Below are positions 34,204-43,347 of a stretch of 53,617 nt of DNA, in pieces (the first letter of the stretch is position 1; each line of letters starts with the position of its first letter). A model generated the notes under the pieces. It was not told the origin of the DNA. It searched no databases and saw only the letters and a list, made by a program, of their open reading frames with translations. The position numbers and the translations under genes were made by a program. This stretch comes from an uncultured Prevotellaceae bacterium (lineage in GTDB: Bacteria; Bacteroidota; Bacteroidia; Bacteroidales; Muribaculaceae): NCBI GenBank assembly GCA_905207705.1, contig CAJLMA010000013.1, positions 1 through 53,617 on the forward strand, given 5' to 3'.

Positions 34204-34620
34204 TTAAGCCTTCTGTTCTGCGTTAGTTTTATTGATAGTGTCAACGTACAATGTCACATGGTTAGAGCGTTTGCGGATGCGGTAGCCACGACCTTGAGGA
34301 GCGGTGCGCAAACGTTTCAACATGGGAGCGCAATCTACAAAGATTGTCTTGACATACAATTCATCATTCTCGGCTTTTCTGCCATTCTTCTGTTCCCAGT
34401 TGGCAATGGCAGAACGGAGGAGCTTTTCAACTTTCCCCGCAGCTTCCTTGTTGGAGAAGCGGAGAATGCCCAACGCTTTGAAGACTTCCTTTCCTCGCAC
34501 CATGTCAACTACAAGACGCATCTTGCGTGGCGAAGAGGGAACATTCCTCAATTTGGCGAAGCTCTGTGTGCTTTTTTCGGCCTTGATGGCTTCGGCTGAT
34601 ATTCTTTTTCTTTTACCCAT
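34204..34620 (-). CDS. rplV: 50S ribosomal protein L22
   Basis: A 138-residue L22: SFAKLRNVPSSPRKMRLVVD with VRGKEVFKALGILRF, and the tunnel loop MLKRLRTAPQGRGYRIRKRS. The long beta-hairpin lines the peptide tunnel at the macrolide site. No deletion is seen in the loop. It lies 43 bp after rpsS. Confidence 0.99.
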   Translation of the reverse strand: MGKRKRISAEAIKAEKSTQSFAKLRNVPSSPRKMRLVVDMVRGKEVFKALGILRFSNKEAAGKVEKLLRSAIANWEQKNGRKAENDELYVKTIFVDCAPMLKRLRTAPQGRGYRIRKRSNHVTLYVDTINKTNAEQKA

Positions 34621-34663
34621 TGTATTTAATTCTTTTTTTTCAAATTATTATATCCCGGGCCCT

Positions 34664-34933
34664 TTATTTTTTCTTGTTACCGCCGTGTCCACGGAAAGTG
34701 CGTGTAGGAGCGAATTCGCCCAACTTGTGACCTACCATGTTTTCAGTAACGTATACGGGAATAAACTTGTTACCATTGTGTACTGCGAATGTGTGGCCTA
34801 CGAAATCGGGTGAAATCATCGACGCACGCGACCAAGTCTTGATAACCGACTTCTTGCCGCTCTTTTCCATTTCGGCAACCTTTTTATCCAGCTTTACACT
34901 GATATATGGGCCTTTTTTTAATGATCGACTCAT
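34664..34933 (-). CDS. rpsS: 30S ribosomal protein S19
   Basis: An 89-residue S19: MSRSLKKGPYISVKLDKKVA, TWSRASMISPDFVGHTFAVH and LGEFAPTRTFRGHGG. It binds the 30S head beside S13. It lies 20 bp after rplB. Confidence 0.99.
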   Translation of the reverse strand: MSRSLKKGPYISVKLDKKVAEMEKSGKKSVIKTWSRASMISPDFVGHTFAVHNGNKFIPVYVTENMVGHKLGEFAPTRTFRGHGGNKKK

Positions 34934-34953
34934 AATTTTTCTAATTAATCAAA

Positions 34954-35778
34954 TTACTTTTTCCTTCTTTCAATAATGTACTTAGAAGAAAGCTTCTTCG
35001 GAGAACGTGTCTTCAAGCCCTTAGCATACAAGCCTTTGCGTGAACGTGGATGACCTCCGGATTGACGTCCTTCTCCACCACCCATCGGGTGATCAACCGG
35101 GTTCATTACCACACCACGGTTGTGAGGACGACGTCCTAACCAACGAGAACGGCCGGCTTTTCCCGAACGTTCCAAGTTATGGTCACTGTTTCCTACCACG
35201 CCTACTGTGGCACGGCATGTTGCCAATACCTTGCGTGTTTCTCCCGAAGGTAATTTGATAATCGCATAATCTCCGTCACGAGACACGAGCTGTGCCGATG
35301 TGCCCGCGCTGCGAGCCATCGATGCTCCTTGACCCGGACGCAACTCGATGTTGTGAATTAAAGTACCAACAGGTATGTGACTCAACGGTAGCGCATTTCC
35401 TATCTCAGGAGCTGCATCCTTGCCGCTGACAACTGTAGAGCCAACTTCCAATCCGTTGGGTGCAATTATGTAAGCCTTTGCTCCGTCAACATAGTAAAGC
35501 AACGCGATACGCGCCGAACGGTTCGGATCGTACTCTATCGACTTTACCCTTGCCGGCACACCGTCTTTGTTTCTCTTGAAATCGATAATACGATATTTAC
35601 GCTTGTGTCCGCCACCTAAATAACGCATCGTCCTATGGCCTTCGTTATTACGTCCGCCTGTGGATTTTTTACCGACCGTAAGAGACTTCTCTGGTGTACG
35701 CGCAGTCAGTTCATCAAATACACCAATAACCTTATGCCTCTGCCCCGGTGTAGTGGGCTTAAATTTTCTTACTGCCAT
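34954..35778 (-). CDS. rplB: 50S ribosomal protein L2
   Basis: A 274-residue L2 close to the peptidyl-transferase centre. Diagnostic parts are GGRNNEGHRTMRYLGGGHKR, GQGASMARSAGTSAQLVSRD and VVMNPVDHPMGGGEGRQSGG, which contains the conserved active-site-proximal His. It lies 3 bp after rplW. Confidence 0.99.
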   Translation of the reverse strand: MAVRKFKPTTPGQRHKVIGVFDELTARTPEKSLTVGKKSTGGRNNEGHRTMRYLGGGHKRKYRIIDFKRNKDGVPARVKSIEYDPNRSARIALLYYVDGAKAYIIAPNGLEVGSTVVSGKDAAPEIGNALPLSHIPVGTLIHNIELRPGQGASMARSAGTSAQLVSRDGDYAIIKLPSGETRKVLATCRATVGVVGNSDHNLERSGKAGRSRWLGRRPHNRGVVMNPVDHPMGGGEGRQSGGHPRSRKGLYAKGLKTRSPKKLSSKYIIERRKK

Positions 35779-35781
35779 CTT

Positions 35782-36075
35782 TTACTGTATATTGCTATAA
35801 AAATCTATAGTTTCACCTTCAGCTATCGTCACTACGGCTTTTTTGAACGCAGCGACTTTGCCGCGAATCAAGCCACCCTTTGTGTAACGGCTTTTGCGCT
35901 TACCGTCATAGTTCATAGTGTTTACCGAAAGAACTTTAACTCCATAAAGGCTTTCTACCAAGCTCTTTACTTGAGCCTTTGTGGCCGAAGGAGTCACTTT
36001 GAACGTGTATCGGTTTCTGTGGGTACTGATGAAATTTGCCTTCTCAGTAACAACCGGTTTAATCACTATATCCAT
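35782..36075 (-). CDS. rplW: 50S ribosomal protein L23
   Basis: A 97-residue L23: MDIVIKPVVTEKANFISTHR, TFKVTPSATKAQVKSLVESL and VKVLSVNTMNYDGKRKSRYT. It forms the trigger-factor docking site at the exit tunnel. It lies 20 bp after rplD. Confidence 0.98.
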   Translation of the reverse strand: MDIVIKPVVTEKANFISTHRNRYTFKVTPSATKAQVKSLVESLYGVKVLSVNTMNYDGKRKSRYTKGGLIRGKVAAFKKAVVTIAEGETIDFYSNIQ

Positions 36076-36095
36076 ATTCTGATACCTCCTTTTAG

Positions 36096-36719
36096 TTAAA
36101 ATTCATTCATTACAGGAACTGCACTCTCGCTTACAACCATGACCTTATTGTCAAGGATGGTATAAACATTTAGGTCAGAAGCAGTTACTACCTTAACATT
36201 CTGAATATTACGAGCCGACAAATATACGTTTTTATTTTGTCCTGCTAAAACGAGGAGCGTCTTTTTGCCGTTTATTTTAAGATTATTAGTAATATTTATG
36301 AATTCTTTTGTCTTTGGTGCTTCAAAGTTGAAATCTTCTATTACCATAATCTCGTTATCGGCTGCCTTGAACGTAAGAGCCGACTTGCGGGCCAATGACT
36401 TAACCTTCTTGTTGAGCTTGAAGCGATAATCACGAGGACGCGGACCGAAAACGCGGCCACCACCTACCAACAACGGTGAGTTGATGTCACCACGGCGAGC
36501 ACCGCCACCACCTTTTTGGCGGCCGAGCTTGCGGGTACTACCGGATACTTCGCTTCTTTCTTTTGCCTTGTGTGTTCCTTGGCGTTGATTAGCCAAATAT
36601 TGCTTTACACCAAGATAGATAACATGTTGACTCGGCTCTGCTATTGCAAATACGTCATCGTTCAAAGTTACCTTTCTTCCGGTGTCTTCACCTTTTATAT
36701 TATAAACTGCGAGTTCCAT
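36096..36719 (-). CDS. rplD: 50S ribosomal protein L4
   Basis: A 207-residue L4: NQRQGTHKAKERSEVSGSTR, KLGRQKGGGGARRGDINSPL and GGRVFGPRPRDYRFKLNKKV. The extended loop lines the peptide tunnel. In E. coli L4 represses the S10 operon. Its first base overlaps the last base of rplC. Confidence 0.99.
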   Translation of the reverse strand: MELAVYNIKGEDTGRKVTLNDDVFAIAEPSQHVIYLGVKQYLANQRQGTHKAKERSEVSGSTRKLGRQKGGGGARRGDINSPLLVGGGRVFGPRPRDYRFKLNKKVKSLARKSALTFKAADNEIMVIEDFNFEAPKTKEFINITNNLKINGKKTLLVLAGQNKNVYLSARNIQNVKVVTASDLNVYTILDNKVMVVSESAVPVMNEF

Positions 36720-37336
36720 TACTTCTCAATTAATACGATTGAACCTTTATATCCTGGGATAGATCCTTTGATGATCAAGAGATTGTTCTCAGGCATAACC
36801 TTTACGACTTGAAGATTTTGTATGGTGACGCGTTCATTTCCCATTTGTCCGGCCATTCGCATGCCCTTGAACACTTTTGCTGGGTAAGAACAAGCACCAA
36901 TAGAACCTGGCGCACGCAAACGGTCATCTTGACCGTGTGTTGACTGGCCTACGCCGCCGAATCCATGACGTTTAACGACACCTTGGAAACCATGTCCCTT
37001 GGATGTTCCGATTACGTCTACGAAATTAGCATCGGCAAACAAATCGACAGTTATCTTATCGCCCAATTTGTACTCGCCTTCAAAATTTTTGAACTCGGCC
37101 AAGTGTCTTTGCGGAGCTACTCCTGCTTTCTTGAAGTGACCCGACATAGGCTTCGTAGTGTGCTTCTCCTTCTTTTCGATGAAGCCAAGTTGAAGCGCGT
37201 CATAGCCGTCCTTCTCGACAGTCTTGATTTGAGTAACAACACAAGGACCTACTTCGATAACAGTGCACGGGATATTTTTCCCGTCGGCGCTGAATACGGA
37301 TGTCATTCCGATTTTCTTTCCTAATAATCCTGGCAT
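36719..37336 (-). CDS. rplC: 50S ribosomal protein L3
   Basis: A 205-residue L3: GLLGKKIGMTSVFSADGKNI, SKGHGFQGVVKRHGFGGVGQ followed by STHGQDDRLRAPGSIG. The conserved Gln in the GGVGQ loop is the PrmB methylation site in E. coli. It follows rpsJ after a 73-nt spacer. Confidence 0.99.
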   Translation of the reverse strand: MPGLLGKKIGMTSVFSADGKNIPCTVIEVGPCVVTQIKTVEKDGYDALQLGFIEKKEKHTTKPMSGHFKKAGVAPQRHLAEFKNFEGEYKLGDKITVDLFADANFVDVIGTSKGHGFQGVVKRHGFGGVGQSTHGQDDRLRAPGSIGACSYPAKVFKGMRMAGQMGNERVTIQNLQVVKVMPENNLLIIKGSIPGYKGSIVLIEK

Positions 37337-37409
37337 TTCACTTAATTTTAAAATTCTTACTTATCACTTTACTTGTTAAATTCGGTTGTGAACCATTTTA
37401 CATTTCTTG

Positions 37410-37715
37410 TCACACCTTGATTTCAACTGCTACGCCGCTCGGCAATTCAAGCTTCATCAACGCGTCGACAGTCTTTGCAGTCGAATTGTAGATGTCGATT
37501 AACCTCTTGAACGAAGACAATTGAAACTGTTCCCTCGACTTCTTGTTAACGAATGTGGAACGGTTCACAGTGAAGATACGTTTGTGCGTAGGCAATGGAA
37601 TTGGACCGCTGACAACAGCACCCGTGGCCTTCACAGTCTTGACGATCTTCTCGGCCGACTTGTCAACCAAGTTATGATCGTAAGATTTCAATTTGATTCT
37701 GATTTTTTGATTCAT
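37410..37715 (-). CDS. rpsJ: 30S ribosomal protein S10
   Basis: A 101-residue S10 (NusE): NQKIRIKLKSYDHNLVDKSA, VSGPIPLPTHKRIFTVNRST and the C-terminus LPSGVAVEIKV. The tetracycline-resistance-linked loop shows no obvious change. It follows fusA directly (21 bp), without tuf between them, which is the Bacteroidota arrangement. Confidence 0.99.
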   Translation of the reverse strand: MNQKIRIKLKSYDHNLVDKSAEKIVKTVKATGAVVSGPIPLPTHKRIFTVNRSTFVNKKSREQFQLSSFKRLIDIYNSTAKTVDALMKLELPSGVAVEIKV

Positions 37716-37736
37716 ATTATTAATTGGTAATGAATT

Positions 37737-39863
37737 TTACTTCAATAAATCCACGCGTCCTTTGCATTCTGTCAATACTTGACGTGCTATCGAGGTGCTT
37801 ACTTCTGCATAGTGCGAGAACGACATGGTAGATGTTGCACGACCCGAAGTTATGGTACGCAATGCAGTCACATAACCGAACATTTCGGCAAGCGGAGCTT
37901 TAGCCTTTACGATGCGTGCACCGCTGCGGCTCGATTCCATAGCTTCAACCTGGCCTCTACGCTTGTTAAGGTCACCGATTACGTCACCCATGCTTTCTTC
38001 CGGAGTAACGACTTCAACCTTCATGATAGGCTCAAGCAATACCGGGCCTGCTTGCTCACAAGCCTTCTTGAATGCCTGGATGGCGCAGAGTTCGAATGAC
38101 AACTGGTCAGAGTCAACCGGGTGGAAAGAACCGTCGATTACGGTAACCTTCAATTGCTCAACAGGGAAGCCTGCAAGCACACCATTCTTCATAGCGGTAG
38201 TGAAACCTTTTTGGATTGCAGGAATAAACTCCTTAGGAATGTTACCACCCTTTACCTCGTCAATGAATTGCAAACCGCCTTCGAAACCTTCATCTACCGG
38301 CTCAACTCTTACGATGATGTCGGCAAACTTACCACGACCACCAGTTTGCTTCTTGAATACTTCACGTATTTCGACCGGCTTGGTGATTGCTTCCTTATAT
38401 GTTACTTGCGGACGGCCTTGGTTACATTCAACCTTGAATTCGCGACGCAGACGGTCGATAATGATGTCGAGGTGCAACTCACCCATACCGCTGATAACTG
38501 TTTGGCCTGTTTCCTCGTTGGTCTGTACGCGGAATGTAGGATCTTCTTCAGCTAACTTCTGTAAGCCGACTCCGAGCTTGTCAAGGTCTTTTTGAGTCTT
38601 AGGCTCGACTGCGATACCGATAACCGGTTCTGGGAAGTCCATAGCCTCGAGAACTATCGGATGGTTTTCATCACACAATGTATCGCCGGTGCGGATATCC
38701 TTGAAACCAACGCCTGCGCCTATATCGCCGCAACCGATTGTTTCCATCGGATTTTGCTTGTTAGAGTGCATTTGGAACAAGCGTGAGATACGCTCCTTCT
38801 TTCCTGAACGAGAATTGAGCACATAGCTACCCGCATCGATCTTACCCGAATAAACGCGGAAGAACACGAGACGACCTACATAAGGGTCAGTAGCAATCTT
38901 GAATGCAAGAGCGCACATAGGCTCCTCAAACAACGGCTTACGTGTAACTTCTGTTTCAGGGTCATCCACAGCGTGCCCTACAACTTCTTTAGCGTCTTCA
39001 GGACTTGGCAAATATGCACACACTGCATCGAGCAAAGTTTGTACGCCCTTGTTCTTGAACGAGCTACCGCACAACATGGGGACAATCTTCATTTGCAACG
39101 TAGCATTGCGCAATGCACGCTTAATTTCCTCCTCTGTGATAGTGGAAGGATCGTCGAAATATTTCGACATCAAATCATCGTCAAACTCGGCGATGTTTTC
39201 AAGCATCTTGTCGCGCCATTCTTCACATTCGGCAAGCATGTTGGCAGGGATTTCACTGCGAGTGTATTCAGCACCCATTGTTTCATCGTGCCATACCAAA
39301 GCTTGCATTGTAATAAGGTCAACGACACCCTTGAAAGTTTCTTCTGCTCCGATTGGAACTTGGATAGGGCAAGGATTTGCGCCAAGGATTTCCTTCATTT
39401 GGCGAACTACCTCGAAGAAGTTGGCACCTGAACGGTCCATCTTGTTCACATATCCGATTCTCGGAACATTATATTTATCAGCTTGGCGCCAAACTGTTTC
39501 AGACTGCGGTTCTACACCACCAACGGCGCAGAAAGTAGCAACAGCGCCGTCAAGGACGCGGAGAGAACGTTCAACTTCCACTGTGAAGTCAACGTGTCCC
39601 GGAGTGTCAATCAAGTTGATTTTGTATTTCTTTCCGCCATAGTTCCAGAATGTAGTAGTTGCAGCCGAGGTGATTGTGATACCTCTTTCCTGCTCTTGCT
39701 CCATCCAGTCCATCGTAGCGGCACCGTCATGCACCTCACCGATTTTGTGGGTCAATCCGGTGTAGAACAAAATACGTTCGGACGTGGTTGTCTTACCGGC
39801 ATCGATGTGAGCCATGATACCGATGTTACGCGTAAAAACTAATTGTGCGTCTGTTGTAGCCAT
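37737..39863 (-). CDS. fusA: Elongation factor G
   Basis: A 708-residue translocase GTPase. The G domain has IGMIAHIDAGKTT-type P-loop (IMAHIDAGKTTTSERILFYT), DTPGHVDFTVEVERSLRVLD and NKMDRSGANF; switch I reads ERGITITSAATTTFW. Domain IV has GRGKFADIIVRVEP and domain V GRATSTMSFSHYAEV. It is the classic EF-G beside rpsG rather than a divergent paralogue. It lies 24 bp after rpsG. Confidence 0.98.
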   Translation of the reverse strand: MATTDAQLVFTRNIGIMAHIDAGKTTTSERILFYTGLTHKIGEVHDGAATMDWMEQEQERGITITSAATTTFWNYGGKKYKINLIDTPGHVDFTVEVERSLRVLDGAVATFCAVGGVEPQSETVWRQADKYNVPRIGYVNKMDRSGANFFEVVRQMKEILGANPCPIQVPIGAEETFKGVVDLITMQALVWHDETMGAEYTRSEIPANMLAECEEWRDKMLENIAEFDDDLMSKYFDDPSTITEEEIKRALRNATLQMKIVPMLCGSSFKNKGVQTLLDAVCAYLPSPEDAKEVVGHAVDDPETEVTRKPLFEEPMCALAFKIATDPYVGRLVFFRVYSGKIDAGSYVLNSRSGKKERISRLFQMHSNKQNPMETIGCGDIGAGVGFKDIRTGDTLCDENHPIVLEAMDFPEPVIGIAVEPKTQKDLDKLGVGLQKLAEEDPTFRVQTNEETGQTVISGMGELHLDIIIDRLRREFKVECNQGRPQVTYKEAITKPVEIREVFKKQTGGRGKFADIIVRVEPVDEGFEGGLQFIDEVKGGNIPKEFIPAIQKGFTTAMKNGVLAGFPVEQLKVTVIDGSFHPVDSDQLSFELCAIQAFKKACEQAGPVLLEPIMKVEVVTPEESMGDVIGDLNKRRGQVEAMESSRSGARIVKAKAPLAEMFGYVTALRTITSGRATSTMSFSHYAEVSTSIARQVLTECKGRVDLLK

Positions 39864-39887
39864 TTTTTATTCCTCTATGTAAATCAA

Positions 39888-40364
39888 TTAAAATCTAAAG
39901 TGTGCGAATGCTCGGTTAGCTTCAGCCATTCTGTGCATGTCTTCCTTGCGCTTGAATGCACCGCCTTGTTCGTTGAATGCATCTACGATTTCCGATGCCA
40001 ACTTGTCGGCCATTGTTTTACCGCCGCGCTTGCGAGCGTAAGAGATAAGATTTTTCATTGATATCGACTCCTTGCGATCCGGACGGATCTCGGTAGGAAC
40101 CTGGAATGTAGCTCCGCCCACGCGGCGAGACTTAACTTCCACTTGAGGCGTGATGTTTTCCAACGCCTTCTTCCATATCTCGAGGGCACTTTTTTCCTCG
40201 TTAGGCAATTTCTTCTTTACTAATTCGAGTGCGGAATAGAATATTGTATATGATGTATTCTTCTTACCGTCATACATGAGGTGATTAACGAATTTCGAAA
40301 CTCTTACATCACCGAACACAGGATCTGGCAATACGATCCTTTTCTTTGGTTTTGCCTTTCTCAT
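39888..40364 (-). CDS. rpsG: 30S ribosomal protein S7
   Basis: A 158-residue S7, primary binder of the 16S 3' domain: KRIVLPDPVFGDVRVSKFVN, VEVKSRRVGGATFQVPTEIR and the C-terminal KREDMHRMAEANRAFAHFRF. A 200-nt spacer separates it from rpsL, in which I see no gene. Confidence 0.99.
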   Translation of the reverse strand: MRKAKPKKRIVLPDPVFGDVRVSKFVNHLMYDGKKNTSYTIFYSALELVKKKLPNEEKSALEIWKKALENITPQVEVKSRRVGGATFQVPTEIRPDRKESISMKNLISYARKRGGKTMADKLASEIVDAFNEQGGAFKRKEDMHRMAEANRAFAHFRF

Positions 40365-40564
40365 CTTGTTTTGTAAAATTGCGTTTTTGTTCGCTTGGCT
40401 GTTGTTCTTACATCTTCAACGGACATTCTCTAATGCCATTTACTCAACCGTAATAATCAATCCAATAAAATCAAAAACTAAGTTTGTTAATTCTTAATTT
40501 AAGCCGTCTTATTATTTACCTGCCGACGGAATTGCAGGAATTTGAGTGAGTGCCGGAATCTGAA

Positions 40565-40951
40565 TTACTTCTTTGCACCGGCTTTAGGACGCTTAGCTCC
40601 GTATTTCGAGCGACGTTGTGTACGGCCTGCAACACCTGCAGTATCCAAAGTACCTCTAATGATGTGATAACGAACACCCGGAAGGTCCTTAACACGTCCG
40701 CCACGCACCATTACGATTGAGTGCTCTTGCAAGTTGTGTCCTTCTCCCGGAATGTAAGAGTTTACTTCCTTGCCGTTGGTCAACCTAACACGTGCCACCT
40801 TACGCATTGCAGAATTAGGTTTCTTAGGCGTAGTGGTATAAACGCGAACGCATACGCCACGTCTTTGCGGGCACGAATCCAATGCAGGAGACTTGCTTTT
40901 GTCCACCAACGCTACTCGGCCTTTTCTCACCAATTGTTGAATTGTAGGCAT
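40565..40951 (-). CDS. rpsL: 30S ribosomal protein S12
   Basis: A 128-residue S12 at the decoding centre: MPTIQQLVRKGRVALVDKSK, TTTPKKPNSAMRKVARVRLT and RGGRVKDLPGVRYHIIRGTL. Both lysines tied to streptomycin resistance (in TPKKPNS and GRVKDLPG) are wild type. The Asp in VKDLP is the RimO methylthiolation site in E. coli. It is the first gene of the supercluster, about 120 nt behind its predicted transcription start. Confidence 0.99.
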   Translation of the reverse strand: MPTIQQLVRKGRVALVDKSKSPALDSCPQRRGVCVRVYTTTPKKPNSAMRKVARVRLTNGKEVNSYIPGEGHNLQEHSIVMVRGGRVKDLPGVRYHIIRGTLDTAGVAGRTQRRSKYGAKRPKAGAKK

Positions 40952-41060
40952 CTTAGTTCTTTTTTGCTTTTATTAAAATTATTATCTTCAATTCTTGCTT
41001 CATGACCCCGCCAACGCTCATTTACTCCATCAAATCAACAAGTTATGGAACAATTCGCAT

Positions 41061-41070
41061 GACCCGGGTC
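41061..41070. repeat. 10-bp palindrome in the str leader
   Basis: GACCCGGGTC is a perfect palindrome lying just inside the predicted rpsL transcript start. It could be an operator or the base of a leader hairpin. Confidence 0.35.
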
Positions 41071-41081
41071 GAAAAACTGCG

Positions 41082-41113
41082 CAAAGATAACAACTAATAA
41101 TCTAATTACCAAA
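41082..41113 (-). promoter_or_regulatory. Promoter of the ribosomal supercluster
   Basis: On the minus strand TTTG (41110-41113) and TATCTTTG (41082-41089) are separated by exactly 20 bp, a full match to the Bacteroidota housekeeping consensus. Predicted start is about 41075, giving a leader of roughly 120 nt to rpsL. Confidence 0.85.
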
Positions 41114-41197
41114 TGTTTTATACCTTAAATATTGGCATTTAATGGCGTAACCAATCCCGACAGGCTTTAAATAAGGGATTTAGAGATAGAATTTTTA

Positions 41198-41755
41198 CTA
41201 ATATTTTATATTTTTATATTCTTTTAAGAACATGCCACATTTGTCTTTTTCCGACAATTTTATGTCCTTCATGTCTATAGGCCACTCTATGGCCAATTCA
41301 GGATCGTCAAATTTTAACGTTGCTTCAAATTCGGGAGCATACTTGTTATCCACTTTGTATTGAAATTGCGCATCCTCGCTCAACACGACAAAGCCGTGGG
41401 CAAAACCTCGCGGGACAAACATCTGACGGCCATTTTCCTGGCTCAATTCCACCATCAAGTGCTTTCCCCATGTCGGCGAACCTTTACGCAAGTCGACTAC
41501 GACATCCACCACCTTGCCACGCGACACCCTCACGAGCTTTGCTTGGCTCCATTCGCCTTTCTGGAAATGCAATCCACGCAACACTCCATAAGTAGACACC
41601 GACTCATTGTCTTGAATAAATTCGACTTTCCCTATTGCAGTCTCAAATTCTTCCTTTTTAAATGTTTCACAAAAATATCCACGGCTGTCTCCGTGCCGCA
41701 CAGGTTCAATCACCCATACACCTTTTATTTCTTGCTCTATGAAATTCATTGCCAT
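41198..41755 (-). CDS. rfbC: dTDP-4-dehydrorhamnose 3,5-epimerase
   Basis: About 185 residues from ATG 41755 (MAMNFIEQEIKGVWVIEP); the frame further upstream opens only with TTG. It matches the RmlC cupin family: HGDSRGYFCETFKKEEFETA, VLRGLHFQKGEWSQAKLVRV with the catalytic His, FVPRGFAHGFVVLSE and the YAPEFEATLKFDDPELAI loop. It epimerises the C3 and C5 positions in dTDP-L-rhamnose synthesis for surface polysaccharide. No rfbA, rfbB or rfbD lies beside it, so the pathway genes are scattered. Its -7 box sits inside repeat copy A. Confidence 0.95.
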   Translation of the reverse strand: MAMNFIEQEIKGVWVIEPVRHGDSRGYFCETFKKEEFETAIGKVEFIQDNESVSTYGVLRGLHFQKGEWSQAKLVRVSRGKVVDVVVDLRKGSPTWGKHLMVELSQENGRQMFVPRGFAHGFVVLSEDAQFQYKVDNKYAPEFEATLKFDDPELAIEWPIDMKDIKLSEKDKCGMFLKEYKNIKY

Positions 41756-41778
41756 TACTATATGTTTGCACGCATTGG

Positions 41779-41838
41779 CAAAGATAGTGCAAGTTGAGCG
41801 CAATTAGAAGAATTGAACTTGTTTATTTTTACCATTGC
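41779..41838 (-). repeat. Promoter-bearing dispersed repeat, copy A
   Basis: Plus strand begins CAAAGATAGTGCAAGTTGAG and continues GCGCAATT, ending in TTATTTTTACCATTGC. Read leftward it supplies TATCTTTG (41779-41786), the -7 box of rfbC, 24 bp before its ATG. Confidence 0.75.
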
Positions 41839-41955
41839 GCAAAACATATCCTGCCTTATTCATTGACAAGCAGGCAGAGCTAACACAAAAACGTCAAATT
41901 ACTGTAAAATGATTATTTTTTAATGCTCCGAGAAATAGCGAGCGAAAATTTACAC

Positions 41956-41963
41956 TACTTTTG
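41956..41963 (+). promoter_or_regulatory. -7 box before the GlmU-like gene
   Basis: TACTTTTG fits TAnnTTTG. No TTTG is seen at the -33 distance. It lies about 110 bp before the preferred start codon. Confidence 0.45.
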
Positions 41964-42074
41964 CAAGGTACAGGGATGCCTATTGCAAAACATCAGCCAC
42001 CATTGATGATGGAGATGCGATAACATAACCCAATGGCCACCCGCATTGTTTCACAAAACAAAAACAAACAAGAC

Positions 42075-43274
42075 ATGACGAAGAACATCATTATTTTTGA
42101 CGACCACGACGTTCATATGAATTTGCTGCCAATATCCTATACAAGGCCTGTTTCACACATACGCGTCGGTATAACCACAATTCACGAAAAATGGCAACAT
42201 TTCATCAAGGAAGCCAATTTCTCTTCACTGGCCGAGCCATATCTAATGAAGAAATTCCCGACGACAATCACCGACGACAATTATTTCATTGCCGGACATG
42301 TCTATCCCGACGCAACACTCGTGGGAACAATTCTCGGCCTTGAAAAAGGGGAAGCTTTAAAATACAATGAGTCTGTAATAGCCTTCCACGGCTCGATGGA
42401 AGATTTTGAAAAACGACAATTCGCTTCAGTCAAGACATTGCAAGAAGAGCCAAAACAACTAAAATGGCTTTATGACATCTTCATGCACAACGACGAGCAA
42501 CTCCTTCTCGACTACCAACGATTGACCGCCGGGCGCAAATCACAGACACTAAGCCCGACCAACCGCATGATAGGCGACCACGAATTTGACGACGGCACTT
42601 CAAAGATATTCATAGAAGAGGGCGCAAGCATCGAGGGCGCAATTCTCAATGTCACAAACGGCCCGATTTACATAGGCAAAGACGCAACCATTATGGAAGG
42701 CTCGTGCATCCGCGCCCCTTTTGCGGCATGTGAGCACAGTCAAGTAAACATGGGTACCAAGATATACGGAGCCACGACCCTTGGCCCGTATTGCAAGGTA
42801 GGCGGAGAATTGAACAATGTAGTGATGATCGGGTACAGCAACAAGGCGCATGACGGGTTCCTCGGGAACGCAGTAATCGGCGAATGGTGCAACCTTGGCG
42901 GCGGCACCACGGCTTCCAACTTGAAGAATGATTATACAGAAATAAAACTATGGAACTATCCTGCACACAGATTCCTTAAGACAGGCTTGCAATTCTGTGG
43001 GCTCATAATGGGCGACCACTCAAAAGCAGGAATAAACTGCATGTTCAACACTGCCACCGTGATAGGCGTGGGCGTAAACATCCACGGAGCCGGATTCCCA
43101 CGCAATTTCGTTGCGTCTTTCTCCGAAGGTTCCACAGCAGGCTTTACCGACGTTTCCTTGCCAAAATTCTTTGATATTGCAAAAAGGGTAATGGCACGAC
43201 GACATGTGGAACTGACCGACATAGACAAAGAGATATTCTTAGCCATCTACAACATTGCCGAAGGTTACAAATAA
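42075..43274 (+). CDS. GlmU-like sugar nucleotidyltransferase-family protein
   Basis: About 399 residues from ATG 42075 (MTKNIIIFDDHDVHMNLLPI); a second in-frame ATG at 42033 adds 14 poor residues. The N-terminal half resembles a Bacteroidota GlmU-like nucleotidyltransferase family but lacks the Gly-rich GxGTRM signature of active pyrophosphorylases. The C-terminal half is a left-handed beta-helix of hexapeptide repeats (IYIGKDATIMEGSCI, GTKIYGATTLGPYCKVGGEL, NAVIGEWCNLGGGTTASNLK). A role in nucleotide-sugar or UDP-GlcNAc supply is usual annotation, not shown by sequence. It is a single gene ending just before a terminator shared with the antiporter gene. Confidence 0.85.
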   Translation: MTKNIIIFDDHDVHMNLLPISYTRPVSHIRVGITTIHEKWQHFIKEANFSSLAEPYLMKKFPTTITDDNYFIAGHVYPDATLVGTILGLEKGEALKYNESVIAFHGSMEDFEKRQFASVKTLQEEPKQLKWLYDIFMHNDEQLLLDYQRLTAGRKSQTLSPTNRMIGDHEFDDGTSKIFIEEGASIEGAILNVTNGPIYIGKDATIMEGSCIRAPFAACEHSQVNMGTKIYGATTLGPYCKVGGELNNVVMIGYSNKAHDGFLGNAVIGEWCNLGGGTTASNLKNDYTEIKLWNYPAHRFLKTGLQFCGLIMGDHSKAGINCMFNTATVIGVGVNIHGAGFPRNFVASFSEGSTAGFTDVSLPKFFDIAKRVMARRHVELTDIDKEIFLAIYNIAEGYK

Positions 43275-43305
43275 TCATCATCTTCGGCTCTTCACTTCAC
43301 CACAA

Positions 43306-43347
43306 AAAATCCAACCGCGCCTGATTGCCACGCATGACGGTGCGGTT
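43306..43347 (-). terminator. Terminator of the antiporter gene
   Basis: A 9-bp stem with one G-T wobble (43313-43321 with 43339-43347) is followed on the minus strand by GGATTTTTTG. It overlaps the antiporter stop codon and may also end transcription of the convergent GlmU-like gene. Confidence 0.7.

Noticed and set aside
38899..39642. 247-codon plus-strand frame within fusA
   Set aside because: Antisense to elongation factor G, which is fully conserved through this stretch.
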